Below are positions 46,043-58,650 of a stretch of DNA of 64,000 nt, in pieces. Positions within the stretch are counted from its first letter, which is position 1, and each line of letters opens with the position of its first letter. The translations under genes and the position numbers were made by a program. The stretch lies in the NCBI RefSeq assembly GCF_963576545.1, contig NC_083655.1, positions 2,517,182 through 2,581,181 of the forward strand, read 5' to 3'. The stretch is from Limanda limanda (taxonomy: Eukaryota; Chordata; Actinopteri; Pleuronectiformes; Pleuronectidae). Under the pieces are notes generated by a model, which had not been told where the DNA came from, ran no database searches, and was given only the letters and a program-made list of their open reading frames with translations.

Positions 46043-49000
46043 CTATCGCTGACTATCCACCACATTGAGGGGGAAGCGCTCGTCCACTCGGTCCTGTCCG
46101 GTCCTCAGAGCCTGTCGCAGCTTCTCCCAGAACAGCTCGGTGTGGCCGGCGGCTCGAGGCCAGCTCAGGTAGGTCATCTTGTTCAGCAGTTTCTTCATGC
46201 GGTAGTAAGGAGACAGCTCGCCAATGGGAATCTCCTCCAGGAAGACGAGGATCAGAACGTCCTTCTGCTCATCGAACAGGCGGAAACTAGACGGGAGGAA
46301 CAAGGTTGGAGGGAAACTTACGAAGGCAAAACAGGAACTGCATGTGAAAGTGTTGTTATATCTGATTCTGAGGTCGACAACTACATGCTATGAAATCATG
46401 TTATTCCTGTAAATTAAACTAATTTAGGCTGGAGGCCTTGCCACTCGGGCATTGGACCCAGCCGCGGGTGGAGAGGCATCTGAATGCCGTCAGAGTCCGT
46501 GTTTTCAGTACTTAAAACCACACATATAGAATCTATCTATACCTCCATTATTATTATGTTAAGCTTTGATAACCATACATGTGTAGATTTGAATTCACTA
46601 TCTGTATGGAGGACTAACATTATACTTCATGCATCACACGGTATGGAGGACCATACATGACTTAAAGGGGACATATTATGAAAATTCCACTTTTGTAGTG
46701 CTTCTACACGTTAATTTTGGTATCTGGCATGTCTACCGTCCCAAACACTCTGGAAAAAAACAACTCCCGCGATTTGTTGTGGTTCCTCTTGGTCAGAAAC
46801 TATAACCTAGAGTGAGTCGAATGGGAAAACACCAGATTGTGACCTCACAGTCTGTCTGCATGGCATAGCCCCCCCCCCCCCCCCCGGAGGCGGAGATCTG
46901 GTGGGGCGGGGCTGTGAGAGGGGGGGGGGGGGGGGGCGGAGCACTCAAAACAGGACCATCTGAGGAGGGCTGTTTTAGACAGGGTAAAAAGGCTGCTGTT
47001 TTAAATGATCCTTGTGGTATTTTGACCAAAAAATGTTACAGACATTTCATTAAGACCCCAAAGAACCATATCAACTGTGGTGAAATGGCCATAATATGTC
47101 TCCTTTAAGTATAAATAAATAAATGAATGAATAAATACAGAAATAAATAAAAAAATTAAAAAGGAAATACAAAAATTAATACAGAAATAAATCAAAAAAT
47201 AACCACAGAAATGTCTAAAAAAATGTTTTAAATATATTTGCACATTTATTTATTCCCTGATTTATATATTTCACGATTTCAGTGTCCTTATGCTAATGTG
47301 AAAGGCGGGCCTAGGCGCAGTCTCATGCAGGATTGAAAAAATAAATGTTTCAATAAATAAAAGTTGGAATAAATGTGGTAATAAGTTTAACACATTGATT
47401 CATTTATTTCTTTATCTTTTTCCACATTTATTTACTGAAACATTTATTTTTTGAAACATTTAAGTGTCTTTATGTAAATGAGGTAGGAGGTCCCAAACTC
47501 AGTCTCGAGCAGGATTGGTCAACTGAGCTATACACACGCACACACAGGCACCGGGTCTCCGCTCCCTTCACACACTCGCACAGAGACAGAAGGAGTGACT
47601 TGAGCTCGTCACCGCGAAGCAGCCGCTCAGTGACGTAGAACAGTGGAAACAGTGAAAACACCGAGTTTCTCTGGTCACATCTGCTCAGAGATCAGCTGCT
47701 TCATGGGCAGAGCAGAAGCTGCAGCTTGTTTGTACCGAGCTGGAGTTTCTGTTTCCTCCTCTCTGCTCTCTCCTTGTGCTCAGTAGAACACGAGACGTGA
47801 CGCTCACAGTCAGGATTACTGCCTTGCTCATTAGCATAAGGACACTGAAATCGTGAAATATATAAATCAGGGAATAAATAAATGTGCAAATATATTTAAG
47901 AAGTTTATTTAGACATTTCTGTTGTTATTAACGTATTTATTTATTTATTTCTGTATTAATTTCTGTATTTCCTTTTTTATTTATTTCTGTATTTATTCAT
48001 TCATTTATTAATTAATTAATTAATTTATACTTAAGTCATGTATGGTCCTACATACACACGGTCTGGGAGCTGACACATTACCTGGCGACCTGCATCTCTC
48101 TGGAGCACCACTCACTCTCCAGGTACCTGCGGCTGATCACACAAATGGTCTTCCTGCTTCCATAGATGGCGTCTACGATGTTTTCCACGATGGGTTTACC
48201 TGAGGATGGGAAAACTTAAATGTTAATGCTGCTGATGATCCGTGCACTGTGATGGCCACATATTGGAGAAAGATTCTATGCCACCCTTGCTTCTAATTCA
48301 CCATAAACTCATTCTCTTACGATCAGTATTTCAGATGCTTCATTATCAGTTTATTACATTTTGAATCACACATTAAAGAGCGCAAAGAGGGTGTAAAGTC
48401 TCACCTGGCATGAAATCTCGATGGTGCAGACACAGTTTCCAGCCCTGCTCTCCCTCCAGTTTGGGCAGCAGCTCTCTCATGATCCAGGGCTCGTCATTAG
48501 CGTTGTAGGAGACGAAGGCGTCGTACTGATTAGGAGGTGTCTTGTTTTTATGCTTTGTGTCGAAGAGCATAGCCAAGAAGAAGTAGTATGCATAGGCCAG
48601 GTGCCACCTCAGGAAATGGTAGGTGAAGGACGCCAGCATAAACACGAGGATTGAACACGTGGTGGAGATAAACATGATGAATCCGGTGTCCACGGAGCAG
48701 AGACGAATGTCAAGGTCCAGGAGTTTCATGCCTTTAAGGTTCACGGGAAGGTTGCACTTGAAGTTATAGGCGTCAAAAACCTGAGTTTGGTTGTTGTTTT
48801 GTATCCACTGGATGAACCAGGCGTTACCACAGTCACAGGTAAAACCGTTCCCTTGGAAATCTGCAAAAACTAGACTTGGCAAGGAGTTTATTATATCTTC
48901 ACTGATAACTGAATATCCATTCTTTCTCGCCTGCACGAACTCCAGCTTGGTAAGGTTGGCATCTGTTAGATAGTCCAGAGACGTAAGACTTGTTCTGGAA

Positions 49001-50928
49001 ATATAAAGGCTTTTAAGGTTTGGAATCTGGGAAAACCAGTCTGGGGAGAGATCCTCAAGTTCATTAGAGCTGATGTCGAGGTTCGTCAGCTGTGGCGTGT
49101 AATTAAACATGTCTTTGTGCAAAGAGAAAAGGTGAATGTCCCTGATGTTGAAATCCAACAGATTGGTCAAACCTTGCAGTAAGTTACGAGGCAATCGAGA
49201 TCCCCCCCTGCCATGTTGGGTAGGCATAGCCAACTTCTCCAGAAGGGACAGCTGAGAAAACGGCGCCTGAAGCAAAGATTTAGTATCGCTATATTTAATG
49301 AGATTGTTCCTCAGCTCCAAATTTCTCAAATTTATCAGATCATTGAAGACACCTTTGCTTAAGTTGGTTTTTTTAATCAGATTTTTCTGTAGCACGAGAT
49401 CTGTGAGGTTTGTCAATCCGACGAAACTCCCAATAGAAAGTTGAGATATTAGATTGTCATGCAATGATAAGTTCTGGAGGGGCCACAACCCGCTGAATTC
49501 CCCAGGTGTAATGGCAGTGAGATAATTTGTGTTTAAAAGCAGTTTCTTAAGATTTGGCAGGGGACTTTTGAAAGCACCATTTAAATTGAACAAGCCGTTG
49601 CTCTGCAGCTTTAGACCTTGTAATTGTTTCAAATCCTTGAAAACGCATTCTGGGAGAGCTGCGATTTGATTCTGATGAAGGTCTAGGTGTTTTAGCTTTG
49701 TCTGATTGGCAAAGTCATCACATCCAAGTTTGGTTATGTTGTTGGAGCTGAGATCCAACTTTGACAGATTTGATAGATTCCTTGTCGCGCATGGAACCGA
49801 TGAAAGTTTGTTGTTACTCAGACTCAAGATCTTTAGACTGTGAAGAGATCTGAACGCATCGTCTTTGATGGCTTTGATCTTATTCTCTTTTAAATCGATC
49901 TCTTCTACATTGAAGCACAACTTGAACAAATGTGAACTAACATAAAAGAATTTGTTGCGGCGGAGCTGCAGCACGGACAGTGTTGGGACGGTGCAGGCAG
50001 TTTGAACTAGCACTGTGAAGTTTGTCTTCATATTATTGATCCTTAGAGATGTTAGTGATGAGTTTACCATCCACAGCAATGTTTTCATGTCAGTTAAATT
50101 CATTCGAAGCCCACTAATATCAAGAGTAGACACTCGACTGAAGAAAGTCTTGTTACGCACGTCCCAGATCATCGCAGTCTCTGCAGGATCTCCGCCGATG
50201 TTGAACCAGGTGAGATTTGGAAAAACGTTTGCAGTGATCCGAAAATCTGTGATTCGATTCAGGGACAAGTCGAGGTTTTTAAGTACCAAGGAGCTGTTGG
50301 TCAGTTGCTCTGAGTAAAAAGTGGTAAAACCGTTGCTTCTTAGATGCAGTTTTCGCAGATTTGGCAGATGCTGTAATATTGATTTGACTTTCGTGATGTG
50401 TTTCAGTTTGTTGACAGAAAAGTCCAAAAACTTTAAGCTTTTCAGGGGCTGGAAAGTGGTCTCTGCCACAGCTTGGATGCTGTTACTAGAGACTCTGAGC
50501 TCGGTGAGGTTGCTCAAACCGTGAAAAAGATCTGCTCCAAGTTCCGAAAGTTTGTTATTATTTAGTTTTAACTTGTTCAGGGAAATCAGATTGGCAAAGG
50601 CACCGTCGTCTATCTGCGAAATGGAGTTGCCGTTGAGGTCCAGCTGTGTCAAACCTGGTAGATTTTCAAAATCCAACACGTGTACTCTTGAAATCCTGTT
50701 TGCAGACAATTCAAAACGTATCACCGCTGAGGGAATATCTAGAGGAACAGCTGTGAGTTTCAACTTGTTACATATGGCAATGTTGTAACTGATTTTGCAG
50801 GACTTCATTGCAAATCCTGAGATTGGAGCGGGCAAACTGCTGATATTCAGCAAAAAGAAAAAAGAGATGAGTCGGACATTTTTTCTTCCTCCAGTTTCTG
50901 TTTCATGCTCTTTCACTCCAGGACCCAT
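46043..50928 (-). CDS. TLR22/TLR23-like Toll-like receptor, copy C
   Basis: Coding exons on the minus strand: 50928-48405, 48199-48082, 46286-46043; 961 residues, intact. The most diverged copy, in patches. Near residues 55-85 it reads NKLKLTAVPLDIPSAVIRFE where A and B read KKxKLTAVPRDIPSAVKGFD. Another patch near residues 500-550 (KNLIKKTNLSKGV, NNLIKYSDTKSLLQ) alters several LRR surface positions. LRRCT has CDCGNAWF instead of CDCDNAWF. Transmembrane and TIR segments are close to the others. The TIR intron (46287-48081) carries the same composite transposon as copy B. Being first in the array from the CNKSR2 side, it has a distinct upstream region. Confidence 0.92.
46643..48054. mobile_element. 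Composite DNA transposon in TIR intron of copy C
   Basis: Same outer element as in copy B, flanked by CACACGGT (46635-46642 and 48055-48062). Its nested TTAA-flanked MITE lies at 46666-47104, with TTAA at 46662-46665 and 47105-47108. Differences from copy B are a few substitutions and homopolymer length changes plus loss of a short segment near 46905. Confidence 0.85.
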
Positions 50929-50998
50929 TTTTAAATGTTGTTTACAGAATGAAGTCTGTCCAATAGTTCCACTTCTTAGTCCAGTTGATGATAAAACA

Positions 50999-51128
50999 CT
51001 GAAAATGCAATAAAACAGAAAAACTCATAATATTATAATAAAGGGAGTATAAACAAGTCTGATTCAATATATCTTGTGGAAATAGACACATAAGAGGAAC
51101 AATGGTTTGATACTTACTGTGTCAAATA
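50999..51128 (-). other. 5' UTR intron and exon of TLR copy C
   Basis: Donor GTAAGT after an exon ending at 51118, acceptor before 50998; 119-nt intron as in A and B. Confidence 0.65.
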
Positions 51129-51348
51129 AAGAAGAAATTAATCAGCCATCTTAAATCCACCATCCAGTCTTGTAGCTTAATTATCTTCACCCAAAAAAAT
51201 GTAATTGTCAATTAAAAATTAGGATAAAAATTAGATCTCTTTCTGTCAAATATCCAGTGTGAATGAGAGAAGTGTTTGTCTTGCTGTGCAGCTCAACACC
51301 TTTCCTCCGCCATTCATATCTTTTTATTTTCGATGGAGGCGTTTTTTA

Positions 51349-51358
51349 GGTAGTGAAA
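51349..51358. promoter_or_regulatory. Degenerate ETS-IRF site, TLR copy C
   Basis: GGTAGTGAAA at the position of the composite element of copies A and B. The A-to-T change destroys the GGAA core that ETS factors need. Confidence 0.45.
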
Positions 51359-51950
51359 GTTGTTAGCAGGGTTCGACATCTTACCACTGAAGTTCAGCAT
51401 TCACTCAACAAAAACAGGAAACAAGTTAAATTTGTAGTTTTGTTGATACTTCATTCAGGGTCATGTACTCTTATGCTTTTATTGTATCTATAAGTTAGTG
51501 TTAATTACCTTCTTTGAACATAGAGCTGTTTCTGAATTCTCTCCCTTACTTTCTTACATGTTCAAGAAGACTTGAAAACCAACACTTTCCCTTTCTTTGC
51601 TGCTTTACTGACACTGTCCCTTCAGACAGCAAATACATGGACTTCTGAGATTTGTCACTGTGCAACTTTATGTAAACAACATAAAAATGTGGTGCGGTAA
51701 GAAACAGATGTAGAGAGACTCAAAGGCTACGCTGAGCTGGGTCCCAGTTCAGGGCCTGCATCCTTCGGAGGCTGCATCTGAAGACCGAACTAGGCTGCTC
51801 CTTTTCGAACAGTTCTTCAAAATCAGTGGTCACATGGCTTCTGCTACAGTAAGGGCGGAACAAGGTATTGATAGTAGGAAATCTTGTGTGGGCCGGCCAT
51901 TCTTGTTTCTCCTTTTCACATCCCAGTTCATGTACAATTATTCATATGGG

Positions 51951-52259
51951 GTTAAACTGGGGACATGTTTTAAACCTCTCGTCTCTAGTTCCTAGTTTAT
52001 ATCCTTGACCACAGAGGACGGCCGACACATCTCAACTTCCTCCCATTGTCCAGAAATGCAGCCAACATATCCTGTATTCGAATGTTGCCATAAAAGGCCA
52101 AACTTCTGATGTGCTCTGAACACATGATCCCACCAATCATTACGTTTCCAGCTGTAGCAGAGCTTGAACATCATCGGTTTCCCTTTTCACCAGCAGAGGT
52201 CACAGTTGGGAAAGGAAACGCAAACCAGCCTCCCTCCGTCGACTGGATAACAGCCTCTA

Positions 52260-52311
<52 letters not shown>

Positions 52312-52491
52312 ATACATCCACCTACAGAGGAGATGACGCAGCAGTGAATCAGATCACTAGAAACCAGATCTGATTTTTATCTCCAGTGATACTTGTTTCT
52401 TCCGTTTGTTGCAGCTAAACTGTGTCTGCAGTGAACTTGTGTGACTTCGTTTCAGCCTGTTTGAAATGTGACTGGAATACATGCACACACA

Positions 52492-52542
<51 letters not shown>

Positions 52543-53638
52543 TGGTATACAACATGTCGTCTTTCAATAATGGGACGAACTTAGAATCCCTGTTGGGCCT
52601 TGGCAGAGGTATGAGCTCTACTGAGGGACATTCTCGTTCATTTGTTTGTGTCATTGTGAACAAGATTACACAAAAACTACTGCATGGATTTCCATGGAAT
52701 TAGGTGAAAGGATGGAACTAAAACCAAGAAAGAACCCATTGAATTTTGGGGTAAATCCTGAAAATATTTGAACCGCTGTCTTTAATATTATGAGACGGGG
52801 TTTCACGGATTCCACTGTGAATATTCCAACAGATCTTGATGAAAACATCAGGTCTGATACTTGTGAGTCTGTGTTTTGGTGCAGCTCAATTGAATTGAAG
52901 GGGACTGCAGGGCCTGTAGTCTCAACTTCATCCTATTTTGATCTGGAATTGAATCAGCCGGACGAACAAAACTCTCCCGACCTGGACTTTAGGCTCCCTC
53001 CATCACTGCGAGCTAATGAGATGTAAATGCAGATAAATGATCTGATGGAGTGGAGGTGTGGGAGGTGGAGAGGTTGGCTGAGGAATGAAGTTTCCACACA
53101 CAGCGGAAAGTGAGTCCATACATCATGTGGACGTGTTCCCAGGGGTGATGCTCAATTCAATTTGAAAGTTTGATGTTTGCAAATCATTAAAATCTAAAAT
53201 AACACCTCTCTCTCTCTCTCTCTCTCCCCCTGTGTAACACACACACTCACACACTTCCTCTCTCTGTCACACACACACCTTCCTTATTAAACATCTTCTG
53301 AGAACATATCTTCCCTCATATCTCCACGGTTCTGTCGTCTCCCAGAGGGAATGCACTGATGTGTAGTGTGCGTGGAGCCACCCACTGGGTGCACGGTATA
53401 ATCATATCTGGAGAGAGAGAGAGAGGGAGAGATAGGGAAAGAAGGAGGGAGGGAGAGAGAGAGGGAGAGAGAGAGAGGTGCAGTCGTATATGTGGAGTCC
53501 AGTCTGACTTATCCACAGTGCTCTCCACTGCTGCTGCTGCCGGTGACGGACACACACCTACACACACTCCTCTCCATCTCTGTCGCACACGCACACACAC
53601 ACGCACACACCGGGAAGCCAGGATCGGGCTGATGCACT

Positions 53639-53640
<2 letters not shown>
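51951..53640. other. Intergenic between TLR array and CNKSR2
   Basis: No gene recognised. It contains opposed dinucleotide arrays, (GT)n at 52262-52310 and (CA)n at 52483-52540, and a GA-rich purine stretch at 53410-53476. Confidence 0.55.
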
Positions 53641-54155
<515 letters not shown>

Positions 54156-54242
54156 TAATTAATTACACTCCTGGATGCACACACACACACTGAGTGATCG
54201 TGACAATAATGAAGACAGAGGCGATGTTATGTTGCGTGGGAG

Positions 54243-54243
<1 letters not shown>

Positions 54244-54302
<59 letters not shown>
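54244..54302. repeat. (GT)n array, complementary to the AC array upstream
   Basis: About 29 GT units, 97 bases after the AC array and able to pair with it in the transcript. Confidence 0.97.
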
Positions 54303-54304
<2 letters not shown>

Positions 54305-55245
54305 GTGCATCATCCAGGCACCTGATGATCACTGGTGATGATGATGGTGATGTAATGTGAAAGTAGCCTGAGGAGAATCAGCCGAACTTCAATGCTGGGT
54401 GCAGGGGTGGCTGCAGGAACTTTAGATTTGGGGGCCACAGATTCAAAAGGGGGGTTGGGGGGGGGGGGGTCACATTTGGCAAACAAGTAAAAAATATGGT
54501 AAAGCTCAGATTTTAAATGAAAAAACTAATGGGTACATCTATGAAGTGACAGTTGTGTCGTCAAGTACGACAGTGTGCTGGAGGATTAACGGACTATTAA
54601 GGGATTTTATCGACTTGGTATTGCAGTACCGCCAGGAACCAGCACAGAAGGTGGCGGTAATGCTGTTGGTGGCCACCTGCCGATAAACCAACCATAGAAG
54701 AAGTGCTCCTGTGACATACAACTCAGATTGACACATCATTAACTAATTAGCCTCGCTTTACGAATAACTCGTACGTACACATTAGAGGCTTCATCCAAAA
54801 TGCTGTTGACTCATTGTGAATGGCGTGATGTCATATGTTGTGGTTCCGCCGTACCATCCAATCAAATCGTGTTTAAACCAACAAGTTTAATTGACAGCCA
54901 ATCAGCTCACATAGATACTGAAGGTGAGGCAGCTGGTTGACCTGGTGTGTGTTGGTGAGTTTGAGGATTTTATTTCCCGTGTACTTCTCTTTAGTTTTGT
55001 ATCGATAGCTAGCATGCATGTTGGCATGAAAGTCAGCCATGTTGTGTGTTCCCAGCAGGAAACTGTGAGTGTTGTCGTCATGATGATCGCACTGGCACCA
55101 AGCGTTGGCCACTCCCACTTTGTTCCACACCAACACCAAGTGTTAAATGTTATACATTAAGACTTAAGACGGCGCAAGATACCTTGTGTCATGGCATTGT
55201 TTGTGTTATTTTGTTATTTTGCTGTAATTGGGCATCACTTTGTAA

Positions 55246-56230
55246 AGGCTGCATTATGCTACTACGAATCCGTTAGGGACGGACGAACGGACAGATCGGA
55301 CGGACACTTTTTAATTTATACCTCTCCGTGTTGAAAACAATTCACCGCCAGAACAGTAGGTGGCGCAACGGAAGACAAGCTTGGAGAAGCCTACCTCACA
55401 AGTAATCAGAAGAAGTCCACGCTGTTTATTTACTTACTCCCTACTTTCCTCACACACAGTGTAGCTACGATGGCAACTAAATAAAATAAAGTGACACCGA
55501 GCAGGTCAAAATGCTGATGTTATCGTTTCTTAGCGCAGCGGTTCCCCGGTCTTGTTTCCGAACTGTGTTGCTAATCCCACAGCTTGAAGCTCCGTGTAGC
55601 TTGAAGCTAGACGGAGCCAGCTAGCTCCCCCCCAGCTTCTACACACAGTCAGCAGGGACTCCCGACACTAACTACTACCCAGTGTTTGCTTCTAACCTGA
55701 CGGTATTATAGAAACAGTGTCATGATAGAAGTGGAATTATTATTCCACTTCAATTATTAATTAAAAGTCGTGACGGCGGGTTTTTGCACCGTTACCACCG
55801 CAGTTAGCATGGTGGCTAGCCCGCTAGCCTAGCCCGCTAGCACCGTTTTGAAAGCTCGTTATAACCGTATGTGATCGTGCACACATGCCGTCAGTGCTCT
55901 AACGAGCCACCGGTAGCCGGACAACTCCGCTGGCTTAACACACACGTCACATTAATCGTAGAATCGTAGTTGTGTTTGTGTTTAGTGTGAAGCAGGAAGT
56001 TTGAGGTCCGGAAATGTGAAATCCGGAAATGACGTCATACGGAAATGATGTCGTTCGCGGACCAATCACAGCCAAGGTCTGTCCGTGGGGTCTCCGAAAT
56101 AAACACCGACAGTTAGAAAAATCAGAGGTGCACGAAAAGCTGTCCGAGGCGCTCGGAGAGGGCGTTCCACGGCGGATAGGGCGGTCCTATCTGTCCGTGT
56201 CCGAAAAAACGGACAAGTATAAAGGAGCCT
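55246..56230. mobile_element. DNA transposon, probably PIF/Harbinger-like
   Basis: 985 bp with imperfect inverted ends AGGCTGCATTATGC and, reversed, AGGCTCCTTTATAC, flanked by TAA (55243-55245 and 56231-56233), a 3-bp T-W-A duplication. The subterminal regions carry repeated CGGACGGAC and GTCCG words. There is no transposase frame. A relative lies in the last MAP3K15 intron. Confidence 0.65.
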
Positions 56231-58585
56231 TAATAGTGTGTGGCATTTTGTCACTGTCCAACAAGAAATGTTAACACCGCCTGAACATCCTCTTAAACTA
56301 GGAGCTCATCTTCTATTGTTGCCCCCCCCCCCTCGTGATGCAGCCTTTGCTTGTTTACACTGAACTAAACAGAGCTGGCATGATGCCGCCCCCGTGTGTG
56401 ATTTTACAAATCGTGCTGGAATCAGAGGCGTGACATGGAACATCGGTGTCTGTTTGGTTTTGTGACTACCTCTGCTGCTGGTTCAAAGTCTGAACAATGC
56501 CCCCAAATTCTTTATTTGCGAGATTCCCCCCTTGAACAGCGATCCTCTCACTTTCACACCCTGGGATCGGGGGGGGGGGCACCAGGGAGCCGGGCTTCTC
56601 CTCTGACTGAGAAAAGAGGCTTTGAGCATGAAACGACTGACAAACTAGGATTGAGGTAAATTTCCTCATCTTTTTAGTCTTAAAGCTTCTTGTGAGATTC
56701 TGAAAAATGCTCATTCCTGTCATCTTAAGAGTGATAAGTGAGTAAGGAGCAACAAATCAATATAAAATACACAAAAAGCCTAAATTACTATATTAATATT
56801 TTACAAATCGTGACAGAGCTACCCAAATACATTATGCTGCTAGACAATGCATTTTTTATATCTTTACTGTGGTTAATGGTCCAACGTAGACGATACGACA
56901 CACCAATCAATCACGTACCACTCATAAAACATTTTCAGTTTGACTTGTTGCCAACATAATTTGAAAGACCTGTATGTTGGCTCATCCCAGCGTCGGTATC
57001 CGCCAGGCTTCCCCCGGGCACACCTGCCAAGAGGAGACCTGTCTCGGTGAAGACCGGCCCATTTAGGAGATTTATTAGCTAAATGAATCTAGTTTAAATT
57101 TAGTTAAGAGTTTTAGCCGTGCTGCCAATACTGCGAGTTCCATTAAGCAATTAATATACGTCCAATTTGTGCGGAAATGGCTTCGACGTGAAGGTCGTTT
57201 CAAAAGGGTCCATTCAGTTCATAAAAGCAATTAAGGATTCTTCAGAGGCTGTAAGTCTTTCTTGTTGAAAGCAGTGGACGGTGTCATGACTTCCTAAAAA
57301 ATCTCCTCCAGGTTTCCAGCTGTTGACATTTCCTGAAGTCACCTCAGAGTCGGAAGGAACTCTATCGAGTCGGTGTCACTCGGTGCTAAAACAATATTTG
57401 TGGTCGGGTCTTTAAACGTCGAGATTCTCTCTGTCAAACTCTCATTCACCTCCAAGCGTAAAAAGCAGGTTGTAAAAAGTTAGCAGTTGTTTGGATTCAC
57501 AGCAGCTATAATAACCTCCAGTCTGTTTTCACTGCACATATTTTGACATGTCACAGCAGGAGAAGCAAAGGTGAAACCGATTTAGGATTCTATTGTCTCT
57601 GTAAATATCTTGATATTCCATGACAGTGAAACAGCCTCTAGGTTTATACCGTGACACTGGACCAGTATCACCATTAAAACACACTTTTTTAACATTGTAT
57701 CATGACAAAGATCTGTGCTACTTTTTATAAACACATACTGAACAGGCCATCTTGAACTGGACGGTTATTTTCCTTCATTTGGGAGAAATGTTCTAATATT
57801 GATGCAGACTATTATATGATTTGTTTGGTCGCTCTCACATCACATCTCTCTCCTCAGGATGTCAAGGCCTGTAATTTATCGACTCTCCTCATGCTCAACT
57901 GTCAGCTTGAAATGATGAACTAACCTTGTCCCTTCTTTGCTGTTAGTCATCTGGCGTTGGTTTCACAACAAGCTGTAGATCTTCCCTTTTATGACCAAAC
58001 ACCTTCCGTCTATTGGACGAACATTCGTTTTGTTATATCGGTTTGGACATAAGGTCAATAAGTCACGATATCCCTCCTTTTGTACCAGGAGAAGATATGT
58101 AACTGGTTTCACAATTTCAAGTTCATTTCTGACCAGTTGTTTTAGCAGTCTGAAAAGACAGCGCCCCCATCAGGCCAGTTAGTATAAAGTTATAGACACA
58201 TCAAAGGTGTTATTCATTCATTTTTATGCAAATTTGACTTATTGACCTTACAAGCGAAAGCGGTGAAATCTTTCACGTGTTGGGACGTAGCATCGAGATG
58301 CGTCATCGCTCTATGATCCACCAAACACAACCCCGTCCAAAGAAAGATGACTAACGCAACTTATATTAGGAAACATGTCGCGTGTTCTCCATCATCTATG
58401 GAGAATCATCTCCATCATCAACGTTTCATGCTTATAAAAGCACGTCAGGGAATTTATTCTGAATCACATGCCTCAATAAAATGAAATGGGGATATTTACA
58501 TGATGTACTTTTCGCAGATCCTCATCATCGGATGGGTTATCGCTTGATAACCCATCATGTGCATATGGCATGTGTTTATAACTGC

Positions 58586-58587
<2 letters not shown>

Positions 58588-58645
<58 letters not shown>
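58588..58645. repeat. (GT)n microsatellite
   Basis: About 29 uninterrupted GT units in CNKSR2 intron 1, followed by CA-rich sequence at 58775-58842. Confidence 0.95.

Positions 58646-58650
<5 letters not shown>

Larger units (their letters stand above)
45158..51950. repeat. Segmental duplication unit C (TLR copy C and flanks)
   Basis: Colinear with units A and B. It shares the composite intron transposon with B. Similarity fades upstream of the gene: extra sequence appears at about 51596-51660, and the last recognisable match to unit A is near 51900-51950. No LTR follows. Confidence 0.8.

Noticed and set aside
20905..51950. TLR7/TLR8 identity, suggested by the Xp22 synteny
   Set aside because: The TIR and juxtamembrane sequences (GEQGWKLCLHHRDF, FRLFDEQKDVLILVFLE) are of the fish TLR22/23 type and the protein lacks TLR7/8 features; TLR7/8 lie elsewhere in the block in mammals.
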